Source of the DNA: Salipiger mucosus DSM 16094
GTDB taxonomy: Bacteria > Pseudomonadota > Alphaproteobacteria > Rhodobacterales > Rhodobacteraceae
Direction: 5' to 3'
Assembly (NCBI RefSeq): GCF_000442255.1
Contig: NZ_KE557278.1
Location: 98,466-162,465 of the forward strand
Length of the DNA stretch: 64,000 nucleotides
Positions 53,163 through 61,800 of this stretch are shown here, in pieces (position 1 is the stretch's first letter; each line of letters opens with the position of its first letter). A model generated the notes under the pieces. That model ran no database searches and was not told where the DNA came from. It worked only from the letters and a program-made list of their open reading frames with translations. The translations under genes and the position numbers were made by a program.

Positions 53163-54293
53163 TCACCCCTCGGCCTTGGCTGCGCGCCACATCTCCCCCA
53201 GCCAATAGGGGACGCCGTCGGTGTCGAATTCGATTTCCTGCTCTTCAATGCAGTCCTGTGCTTCGAGTTCCGAAGCTAGGAGCCCGAGGTTGAAATCTCC
53301 TTTATAGCGGTCGCCGTGAAACACCCGCTTCGTGGTCTTGCCGGTCCCGTCCAGCAGGTTGACCAGCGCCTCGGCGAGGGTCAGGCCCAGCACGGCGCCG
53401 GCCATGCTGTCGGTGGGGAAATGCACGCCGGCCACGGTGCGGTTGGCCGCGATCCGGGCCGAGTGGCGGTAGAACAGGCTGCCCTCGTTCACCGCCGCGG
53501 AGGGCGCGAAGGGCACGTCCGTGAAGAGCCGCATGAGCAGCGTGGCCACGGCGGCGCTTTCGGTGGCATGCCCGCTGGGCCACGAGCCGTGCCCCGGCGT
53601 CTGGATGATCGGCTGCACCTCGTAGGCCAGTGCGATGGGGCGGGGGACGTCGAAGGCCATCTTGAGCGGCATCTCGAGCTTGGTGCAAAGCCGCAGCATC
53701 GCCCCGGTCATCCAGTGCGTCCATTTCGTCGCCTCCGGGTGCATGTAGCCCATCGCCCCGAAAAACGACGCGATGTCAGAGGTCTGCACCTGGATCTCGG
53801 CCAGCCGGTCGAGCCGCAGGTCGGCGGCGGCGCGCAGGTGGTGAAGCTGGTGCTCCTTCAGCAAGGCGACAGAGGGCTTGCGCATCTCGACAAGCGTCTG
53901 ACCAAGGAAGGTGAGCCGGGCCACGTCGTTCGCCGTTTCGCTGCTGGCCATCTCGATGCCGAAGGGCGCGCCGATGGCCTGGTCCAGCACCGCACGGCGG
54001 GGAAAGGAATCGAGCCGCTGGAAGGCCGCCCAGCTGTCCTGTCCCTCGGTCGAGGGATCGCGCGTTGCGCTGCCGTCCCAGTAGCCAAGCGTGCCGTCGC
54101 GCGCATTGGCAAGCGCGAGGCTGAGATAGGGCGATGCCGGGCTGCCGGCGTGGGCCTGCCCGCCCTGCGCACCCAAGCCGCCCTGGGCACCCTGTGCCCC
54201 CTGCGCTCCCTGTGCGCCTTGAGCCCCCTGTGCGCCCTGTGCACCTTGCGCGCCCTGGGCTCCCTGTGCGCCCTGCGCTCCGAAAACAGTCAT
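53163..54293 (-). CDS. PAP2/vanadium-haloperoxidase-fold protein with N-terminal collagen-like (GAQ) repeats
   Basis: A 376-residue protein. After MTVF come eleven Gly-Ala-Gln triplets, then GGL, GAQ and GGQ, a collagen-like Gly-X-Y tail. The rest has an intact PAP2/haloperoxidase site: K211-x6-R218-P (KMAFDVPRP), PSGH with His242, and R285-x5-H291-x3-D295 (NRTVAGVHFPTD). It could be a vanadium chloro- or bromoperoxidase or an acid phosphatase. No signal peptide is seen, although collagen-like tails usually occur in surface or secreted proteins. The start at 54293 follows GGAG with 7-base spacing; an upstream ATG at 54344 lacks a site. It is divergent from the SARP-type gene. Confidence 0.85.
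   Translation of the reverse strand: MTVFGAQGAQGAQGAQGAQGAQGAQGAQGAQGAQGAQGGLGAQGGQAHAGSPASPYLSLALANARDGTLGYWDGSATRDPSTEGQDSWAAFQRLDSFPRRAVLDQAIGAPFGIEMASSETANDVARLTFLGQTLVEMRKPSVALLKEHQLHHLRAAADLRLDRLAEIQVQTSDIASFFGAMGYMHPEATKWTHWMTGAMLRLCTKLEMPLKMAFDVPRPIALAYEVQPIIQTPGHGSWPSGHATESAAVATLLMRLFTDVPFAPSAAVNEGSLFYRHSARIAANRTVAGVHFPTDSMAGAVLGLTLAEALVNLLDGTGKTTKRVFHGDRYKGDFNLGLLASELEAQDCIEEQEIEFDTDGVPYWLGEMWRAAKAEG
54159..54281 (-). repeat. 9-bp tandem repeats encoding Gly-X-Y triplets
   Basis: Bases 54183-54281 are 11 consecutive 9-bp units, each coding Gly-Ala-Gln with varied third codon positions; three related triplets follow. The synonymous variation suggests selection on the peptide and limits slippage. 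Confidence 0.9.
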
Positions 54294-54317
54294 GAAAAGT
54301 CTCCGACAAATGCCGCG

Positions 54318-54323
54318 AATATA
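54318..54323 (-). promoter_or_regulatory. Possible -10 box of the collagen-like haloperoxidase gene
   Basis: Minus-strand TATATT (5 of 6 to consensus) lies 25 bp before the ATG. No -35-like element is found 15-18 bp upstream, which would fit a promoter needing an activator. Confidence 0.4.
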
Positions 54324-54467
54324 AGCAGGTTTATCGGTTTTCATGACTTTTTCGTCAAAGACTATCGGACATGGCCCCGCCAAATTGCGGGCAATTCACG
54401 AGCGTTGCCGCGCAGTTGAACCGGTGCTACCGTCTTGACGCTGGGTAACGATGGAATACGGGCCCCC

Positions 54468-56069
54468 ATGTCCGGACAGGCGAGTCATCTGCATATTTCG
54501 ATGGCCGGGCCGCTTCGGCTGGCCGGGCCGGACGGTGCGTGCCTGACGCCACAGGGGGCCAAACACCAGGGCGTGATCGCCCTTCTGGCGCTCAGCCCCG
54601 AGATGCAACGCCCCCGCCGGTGGATCGAGGACAAGCTGTGGTCGACCTTCGGTCCGGAACAGGCCTCGGCCAATCTGCGGCAGGCACTCAGCAAGCTGCG
54701 GCGCGCGCTGGGCGATCAGGGCGACATCCTGCGTGCCGACCGCGGCAGCGTCTCGCTCGACCGCGCGCGGGTGCAGGTCGACGTCCTCGAGGCGGGCTTC
54801 TGCATCGACGACGGGCACGACCTGCTCGAGGGTCTGGACGTGCGCGATCCCGAGTTCGAGGACTGGCTGCGTGCCGAACGCTCGCGTTTCGAGGCGCGGA
54901 CCGAGGCGGCGCGCCCGGGCATGCCCCGTGGCCTGCTGATGCACTGCCGAACCGATACCTATGGCATGGGGGCGGGCCGTGTGCTGGGCGACATCCTCGC
55001 CAACCGCATCGGCGAGAACATCGCCGAGCAGGTGCGGGCCTGGCGCCGGGCCGGCCGCCCGGTCGAGGCCGGCGACGAAGACCGCGGCGACCTGGAGATC
55101 ACCTGTGACCTGCTCGAGACCGAAGGCGGGCTCAACGCCTTCATCAAGGTGCTGCATGAACCCTCGGGCCGGATCCTCTACTCCAAGCTGCAGGAGATCG
55201 ACTCGGCCGATGCGGTGATCCGCTCGGACGAAGGCATCTCGGCCGTGATCTTCGAGGCCGCCGACCGCGTGCTGGGCCGCCTGCCGCTGGCGATGGACAA
55301 TGCCCGCCCCGAGGCGCGGGCGACCGCGCTGGCGCGGCTCGCGCTCTACCGCATGTTCACCTTCCAGCCCGAGGCGCTGCGGGAGGCCGACAGCCTGCTG
55401 TGCCAGGCCATCGACGTGGATCGCAACGGCATCTACACCGCCTGGCGCAGCCTCGTGCGGACGATGCAGATGATCGAACTGCTCGAGCCTGACGGCCAGG
55501 CGCTGAACGAAGAGGCCCAGGAGCTGAACCGCGTCGCGCTCGAGCTGGCGGGCGACAACCCGCTTGTCCAGGCGGTGGTAAGCCAGGTGCGCGTGATGTC
55601 CTTCGCCGACGCGGCAGGCGGCATCGACCTTGCCGACCAGTCGGTCGAGCGCAATCCGGCCGGCGGTTTCGGCTGGCTGGCGCTTTCGGGCGCGCGGATG
55701 CTGGGCGGCGACCCGCGCGAGGCGCTTGCCGCTTCGACGCGCGCGCGCGCGATCGCGCGATACTCGCCCTTCAAGCACTGGTGGGATCTTTATCACTGCA
55801 TCGTCAGCGTCGCCTGCAATCAGCCGCAGATGGCGATCGAGGCGGGCGAGTCCGCGGCTCGCTCGGCCCCCGCGCTGCGCCCGGCGCAACGACATCTTCT
55901 GGCGCTCTACGCGCTCGACGGACAGATCGACAAGGCGCGCGCCGTGGCTGAAAAGCTGAGCAAGATCGAACCGGGCTTCTCGCTGGACCGTTTCATCAAC
56001 GATGACAGCTACCCGGTCCGCACCCTGCGCACCAAGGGCATGCTAGATCCGATCCGGGGCCTGCTATGA
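54468..56069 (+). CDS. SARP/BTAD-type transcriptional regulator with TPR-like C-terminus
   Basis: A 533-residue protein. Residues 1-100 are an OmpR/SARP-like winged helix (PLRLAGPDGACLTPQGAKHQGVIALLALSP, DKLWSTFGPEQASANLRQALSKLRRALG). A BTAD-like part follows, then long helical TPR-like repeats to the end (for example ALYRMFTFQPEALREADSLL, LALYALDGQIDKARAVAEKL). SARPs activate genes by binding 11-bp-spaced direct repeats. The ATG at 54468 is the likelier start; an in-frame TTG at 54435 adds 11 residues. Divergence from the haloperoxidase-fold gene suggests local control. Confidence 0.85.
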   Translation: MSGQASHLHISMAGPLRLAGPDGACLTPQGAKHQGVIALLALSPEMQRPRRWIEDKLWSTFGPEQASANLRQALSKLRRALGDQGDILRADRGSVSLDRARVQVDVLEAGFCIDDGHDLLEGLDVRDPEFEDWLRAERSRFEARTEAARPGMPRGLLMHCRTDTYGMGAGRVLGDILANRIGENIAEQVRAWRRAGRPVEAGDEDRGDLEITCDLLETEGGLNAFIKVLHEPSGRILYSKLQEIDSADAVIRSDEGISAVIFEAADRVLGRLPLAMDNARPEARATALARLALYRMFTFQPEALREADSLLCQAIDVDRNGIYTAWRSLVRTMQMIELLEPDGQALNEEAQELNRVALELAGDNPLVQAVVSQVRVMSFADAAGGIDLADQSVERNPAGGFGWLALSGARMLGGDPREALAASTRARAIARYSPFKHWWDLYHCIVSVACNQPQMAIEAGESAARSAPALRPAQRHLLALYALDGQIDKARAVAEKLSKIEPGFSLDRFINDDSYPVRTLRTKGMLDPIRGLL

Positions 56070-56148
56070 TCATTCGCGGTACGATCTGAAAAGCGAGGGC
56101 CTCCGGCCCGCGCGCGCGGGCGCGGGCCGGTTCGGAATGCGACTGGCC

Positions 56149-56331
56149 CTAGCTTTGGCCGGGACCGCGCAGCTGCCGGACAGCCGCCTGAACCGACCGC
56201 CAGCTGCGGGCCTCGTCGATCTTGCCCTCGGCTTCCTTCTCCTGCGAACGGCGAGCGGCCTCGAACTCGGCCGAGTCGCCGTGTGCGCGATAGAGCGCGT
56301 GTGCGTATTCCGAGATCTGCATTGCATCCAT
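56149..56331 (-). CDS. Small conserved hydrophilic protein
   Basis: A 60-residue protein (starts MDAMQISEYAHALYRAHGD, ends RQLRGPGQS), helical and highly charged. GGGAGG precedes the ATG at 56331 with eight-base spacing. I recall close relatives of similar length in roseobacters, without known function. It is a monocistronic gene. Confidence 0.75.
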   Translation of the reverse strand: MDAMQISEYAHALYRAHGDSAEFEAARRSQEKEAEGKIDEARSWRSVQAAVRQLRGPGQS

Positions 56332-56501
56332 GTCTGAATCCTCCCTTTCAGTCGACGGATGACACCCCTTTCTGCGGGGAGTCCGATCCTACACCGGAAA
56401 CGGCTTTGGCGCGAGCCATGTTCCAAGAACCATGCCCGCGCTTGGGTCTTCCCCTGGGCGCGCGGCGGGCCTAGGCTGCGCGCAGAGGGAGGAAAGATCA
56501 T

Positions 56502-56573
56502 ATGATGCAAAAGGTTGAACGGTCCGGCATGCCGGCCGCGTTCCGGGCTGTGCGAGGCGCGCGATGGAGCTGA
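56502..56573 (+). CDS. Possible 23-codon leader peptide upstream of the aldolase
   Basis: A short ORF (MMQKVERSGMPAA..., 23 residues) has a strong AGGGAGGA eight bases before its first ATG, better than that of the aldolase. Its stop (56571-56573) overlaps the aldolase start by 10 bp, the geometry of translational coupling. No function for the peptide itself is implied; it may only deliver ribosomes. Confidence 0.5.
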   Translation: MMQKVERSGMPAAFRAVRGARWS

Positions 56574-57322
56574 AACGGAACGCCTTCAAGGCCGCGCTGC
56601 GGGAGGGGCGGCGGCAGATCGGCCTGTGGTGCACGATTCCCGACAGTGGCGTGGTCGAGCTGCTGGCCGGCTGCGGCTACGACTGGCTGCTGATCGATAC
56701 CGAGCATTCGCCGATGGACCCGGTGCAGACCATGCCGCTCATGCAGGCGGCGGCGCCCTATCCGGTGAGCGCGATGTGCCGCCCGGCCTGGAACGATGCC
56801 GTTCTCATCAAGAAACTGCTCGACTGCGGCGCCCAGTCGCTGCTCGTGCCGTTCGTCCAGAACGCCGAGGAAGCCGAGGCGGCCGTGCGCGCCACCCGCT
56901 ATCCGCCGCACGGCATCCGGGGCGTCTCGGGCTGCACCCGCGCCAATGCATACGGCTCCGTCGCGGGCTATGCGAAACGGGCCGAGGAAGAGCTTTGCGT
57001 CATCCTGCAGGTCGAGACCGTCGAGGCGGTGGACCGCATCGAGGAGATCGCGCAGGTCGAGGGGGTGGATGGCATCTTTGTCGGGCCGGCCGACCTTGCG
57101 GCCTCCATGGGCCGCGTCGGCGAGCCGGCGCATCCCGAGGTCCGCGAGGCGGTGACCGAGGCGGTGCGCCGCATCCGCGCCGCCGGCCTGCCGCCGGGCG
57201 TGCTGTCGTCGGACCGCCCGCTGCTGGAGTCGGCCACCGAGGCTGGGGCGCAGTTCATCGCCGTTGGCGTGGACGCCGCGCTGCTGCGCAGGGGAGCGGC
57301 GGAACTGCGGGACAGCTGGTGA
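56564..57322 (+). CDS. HpcH/HpaI-family class II aldolase
   Basis: A 252-residue TIM-barrel enzyme: LLIDTEHSPMDP, VPFVQNAEEAEAAVRATRYPPHGIRGVSG, LQVETVEAVDRIEEIA (metal-binding Glu), DGIFVGPADLAASMG (metal-binding Asp). Family members cleave 4-hydroxy-2-oxo acids to pyruvate or oxaloacetate type fragments; the true substrate is not set by sequence (HpaI, GarL and RhmA share these motifs). It is preceded by the overlapping leader ORF and followed by tRNA-Arg on the other strand. Confidence 0.9.
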   Translation: MELKRNAFKAALREGRRQIGLWCTIPDSGVVELLAGCGYDWLLIDTEHSPMDPVQTMPLMQAAAPYPVSAMCRPAWNDAVLIKKLLDCGAQSLLVPFVQNAEEAEAAVRATRYPPHGIRGVSGCTRANAYGSVAGYAKRAEEELCVILQVETVEAVDRIEEIAQVEGVDGIFVGPADLAASMGRVGEPAHPEVREAVTEAVRRIRAAGLPPGVLSSDRPLLESATEAGAQFIAVGVDAALLRRGAAELRDSW

Positions 57323-57347
57323 CAGACTCAAGCGCCCGGCGCGCTTC

Positions 57348-57424
57348 TGGCGACCCCTCGAGGACTCGAACCCCGAACCTGCTGATTAGAAGTCAGCTGC
57401 TCTATCCAGTTGAGCTAAGGGGCC
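57348..57424 (-). tRNA. tRNA-Arg (anticodon TCT)
   Basis: A 77-nt cloverleaf including encoded CCA. The acceptor stem is GGCCCCT paired with AGGGGTC, the D-arm contains AGCTCAACTGGATAGAGC, the anticodon loop is TTCTAAT with anticodon TCT, and the T-arm holds GGTTCGAGTCC. It reads AGA (and AGG) codons, which are rare in such GC-rich genes. No attachment-site duplication or integrase is near. Confidence 0.95.
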
Positions 57425-57493
57425 GCTCGGGCAAGCGATAGCGCAGGGCGGTCCGCTTGCACAGGGTCAAAAGGGGCCGGCCGGGGTGGGAGC

Positions 57494-57805
57494 CTAGTGC
57501 GTCCAGGCCGCCTTGCGATCGACCGCGAAATTCTCGGCGTAGCCGCGGGGCCGCACGTTGGCCTTGCGCTTGTGCGGCTCGGTCACCGTCGCGTCGATGC
57601 CGTGCTCCTTGGCGTAGGCCAGCGCGGCCTCTTTCGATTCGAAGCGCAGCTTGACCTGCGTCTGCGTATCGCCCGAAGAGGTCCAGCCCATCAAAGGGTC
57701 GACCGAGCGCGGCTCGCTGGCCGCGTATTCCAGGATCCAGTGTTTGGTCCTGGCCTGACCTGACGACATGGCCGTTCTTGCCGGGCGATAGATCCGTGCG
57801 CGCAT
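57494..57805 (-). CDS. NADH dehydrogenase accessory subunit (NDUFS4-like, ETC complex I)
   Basis: A 103-residue protein of the ETC complex I family. It starts with [24 protein letters not shown] and continues with [30 protein letters not shown], typical of the alphaproteobacterial homologue of mitochondrial NDUFS4, which sits on the hydrophilic arm of complex I. CAGGAGGGATTCC lies before the ATG. The main nuo operon is elsewhere. Confidence 0.93.
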   Translation of the reverse strand: MRARIYRPARTAMSSGQARTKHWILEYAASEPRSVDPLMGWTSSGDTQTQVKLRFESKEAALAYAKEHGIDATVTEPHKRKANVRPRGYAENFAVDRKAAWTH

Positions 57806-58185
57806 GGAATCCCTCCTGAAGTCATCAGCGTTATCGGGGATTTGGACCCCGCGTGCAAGAGATCAAGGCACGCGGCCCGGCACGCTTTGCCGGCAATTGT
57901 GCGGAAGGGGCAAACAGGGCCGCGGCGCGCCGGGCCGCTGGGAGCGAGGGGTGGGAATCTGCGGCCGGTGCGCCGTCGAGCCAACTGTTTGCAGGCTCAA
58001 AGATACATTCGGCCCATGCCTTTCCCAAAGGAATTCGCGAGGGCAGGGCCGAAAGGCATCCGAAAGTCTTGGGCGCTGGCGTATATTCCGGCATCTGCCG
58101 CGCGGAGGGATCCGGGCCGGCGCGCCCCCTTGAATCTCGGGGGCGCGGGAACAACTCTGGGAAGCGCCACGAAAGGTCCGCCTCC
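57806..58185. other. Intergenic region between the NDUFS4-like gene and uvrB
   Basis: A 380 bp divergent region. It contains an 8-bp inverted repeat (57849-57856 with 57868-57875, 11-nt loop) and a TATATT at 58082-58087 that might be a -10 box without a good -35. The GAAC at 58149 is not followed by a second half at the spacing expected for an alphaproteobacterial LexA site. I see no gene or RNA here. Confidence 0.5.
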
Positions 58186-60381
<2,196 letters not shown>

Positions 60382-60387
60382 GAGGGG

Positions 60388-60660
60388 TTAGCGTCTCGAG
60401 AGCAGGGCCACCAGCATGAGCAGCACGGCCGCGCCCACCAGCGCGGCCATCAGGATGGCGATGGCGCCTCCGGCGGCCAGCACGCCGATCCCGAGTGCCG
60501 CCAGCACGAAGGGCAGCGCCACCGCGCCGACCACGCCCATGACGAGGTAGAGCGCCTTGTTGCGGCCCGCGACGACGCCCGCGATGGCGCCCGACGCAAG
60601 GCCGACCAGTATGAGCAGCACGAACATGATCGTGCTCAGGGCCTCGAAAAACTCTTCCAT
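60388..60660 (-). CDS. Small membrane protein (GlsB/YeaQ-like)
   Basis: A 90-residue protein with three hydrophobic segments rich in Gly and Ala (MFVLLILVGLASGAIAGVVAG, YLVMGVVGAVALPFVLAALG, AAGGAIAILMAALVGAAVLL). This resembles stress-response membrane proteins of the GlsB/YeaQ/YmgE family, but the match is loose. AAAGGT precedes the ATG. It follows the I78 gene by 25 bp on the same strand. Confidence 0.65.
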   Translation of the reverse strand: MEEFFEALSTIMFVLLILVGLASGAIAGVVAGRNKALYLVMGVVGAVALPFVLAALGIGVLAAGGAIAILMAALVGAAVLLMLVALLSRR

Positions 60661-60685
60661 GAAGATACCTTTCCGCTTCGGTCGC

Positions 60686-60988
60686 TTACCCGCAGGTGAT
60701 GCGCAGCACGATTCCGTCTTCGTCGGTCTGGAAATTCACCCGCTGGGGCAGGTGCTCCATCGTGATGACCGTGCCCGGCGCCGTGACGCGGTAGGGCGTG
60801 CCCTCGGGCACCTCGATCGTGTCGGCGGGCTGACCGATGTATTGCTCGAAACGCTCGGGCTGGCAGGCGGTCTGGGCCGGGTCTTTCTTCATGTCGGTGT
60901 CCTTGGAGCGGGTCTCCCCCGACTCGACGGGCTGGCAGGCGGCCAGCAGCAGGACGGTCGGCAGGATTGCGATGCGGCTGGTCAGCAT
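60686..60988 (-). CDS. I78-family peptidase-inhibitor-like lipoprotein
   Basis: A 100-residue lipoprotein with lipobox LAAC (Cys18) and a C-terminal I78 domain: QPERFEQYIGQP, YRVTAPGTVITMEH and DEDGIVLRITCG, with a Cys pair that probably forms a disulfide. Members inhibit serine proteases in some fungi; the bacterial role is unknown. GAGGACC lies before the ATG at 60988. It is probably co-transcribed with the membrane protein gene. Confidence 0.82.
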   Translation of the reverse strand: MLTSRIAILPTVLLLAACQPVESGETRSKDTDMKKDPAQTACQPERFEQYIGQPADTIEVPEGTPYRVTAPGTVITMEHLPQRVNFQTDEDGIVLRITCG

Positions 60989-61084
60989 GGGTCCTCGGTG
61001 CAAAGGTCGCGGATGAAAGGATAACGCGCAGACCGGCAGAGTCCATCGCCGCGGCACTGCCTGCGACGTCCAACCGGAGGTCCG

Positions 61085-61363
61085 ATGCTCGAACTCGAAG
61101 CCCATCACACGCATCTTTATCCCGGCGCCATGGGGCGCGTTCTTTCGGGCCGCCCGGACGACGGTCCGGTGATGCTCACCCTTGCCGACGGGGTGCGCGC
61201 CACCGGGCGGCTCGAGGGCGACCGCCTCTTGATCGAGGCGCACCGGACGGGACGCGGCACGCGGATCGCGGCCAAGGCCTGGCGGGTCGCCTTCGATGAC
61301 GACGGCTTCCGTGTCACTGCCCGCGACACGCCGCCCGTCGACGGCAGCGGCGCTGCGGGCTAG
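61085..61363 (+). CDS. Hypothetical 92-residue protein
   Basis: I do not recognise the family. The protein looks soluble, with an alternating pattern like beta strands (PVMLTLADGVRATGRLEGDRLLIEAH). A good GGAGGTCCG precedes the ATG, and codon use resembles its neighbours, so it is probably real. It may be transcribed with the lipoprotein gene 8 bp downstream. Confidence 0.65.
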   Translation: MLELEAHHTHLYPGAMGRVLSGRPDDGPVMLTLADGVRATGRLEGDRLLIEAHRTGRGTRIAAKAWRVAFDDDGFRVTARDTPPVDGSGAAG

Positions 61364-61371
61364 GCTGGGCC

Positions 61372-61767
61372 ATGCGTAAACGATTCCTCGTCCTGCTTCC
61401 GCTCATCGCGCTCACCGCTTGCGGCACGCCGCTGGAACGCTGCCTGCGCGAGGCCGCCGCGCCCTACCGCGACGCGCTGGAGGAGCGCGAGCGCATCGCC
61501 CGCGACCTCGGCCGCGGCTTCACCTACGAGACCGGGTTCGAGCGTGTCGTCACCCGCCGCTGGTGCCGCACCCAAAAGGGAACGCTCTACTACTGCCGCG
61601 AGACGAGCATGGAGCCGGTCACCCGCCGCGTGCCCATTGATGCAGACGCTCTGAGGGCGCGCGACGCCCAGCTTGCCCGCGACCTTCCGGCCCTCCGCCG
61701 CGCCGCGGCCGAGGACCAGGGACAGTGCCGTGCGGCCTTCCCGGTCGAGGAAGAGTTGCCGGAGTGA
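61372..61767 (+). CDS. Uncharacterised lipoprotein
   Basis: A 131-residue lipoprotein with lipobox LTAC (Cys17). The mature part is charged and helical, with five further cysteines beyond the lipid one (RCLRE, RWCRTQ, YYCRE, GQCRA regions) that may form disulfides in the periplasm. No domain is recognised. It begins 8 bp after the preceding gene. Confidence 0.75.
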   Translation: MRKRFLVLLPLIALTACGTPLERCLREAAAPYRDALEERERIARDLGRGFTYETGFERVVTRRWCRTQKGTLYYCRETSMEPVTRRVPIDADALRARDAQLARDLPALRRAAAEDQGQCRAAFPVEEELPE

Positions 61768-61772
61768 TGCAG

Positions 61773-61795
61773 GCAGGGCGCGCAGCGCGCCCTGC
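61773..61795. terminator. Bidirectional hairpin between the lipoprotein gene and parE
   Basis: GCAGGGCGCG and CGCGCCCTGC form a perfect 10-bp stem around a 3-nt loop in the 33-bp convergent gap. Confidence 0.6.
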
Positions 61796-61800
61796 GCCCT

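Noticed and set aside
54159..54281. Tandem repeats as a possible CRISPR array
   Set aside because: Units are 9 bp without spacers and encode in-frame Gly-Ala-Gln.
54435..54467. TTG start for the SARP-type regulator
   Set aside because: The added residues do not extend the domain and the site lacks a ribosome-binding sequence; kept only as an alternative.
57348..57424. tRNA-Arg as an integration site for a genomic island
   Set aside because: No integrase, no repeated tRNA end, and ordinary genes on both sides.
58149..58163. LexA-type box before uvrB
   Set aside because: GAAC-N7-GGAA does not match the alphaproteobacterial GAAC-N7-GAAC pattern.
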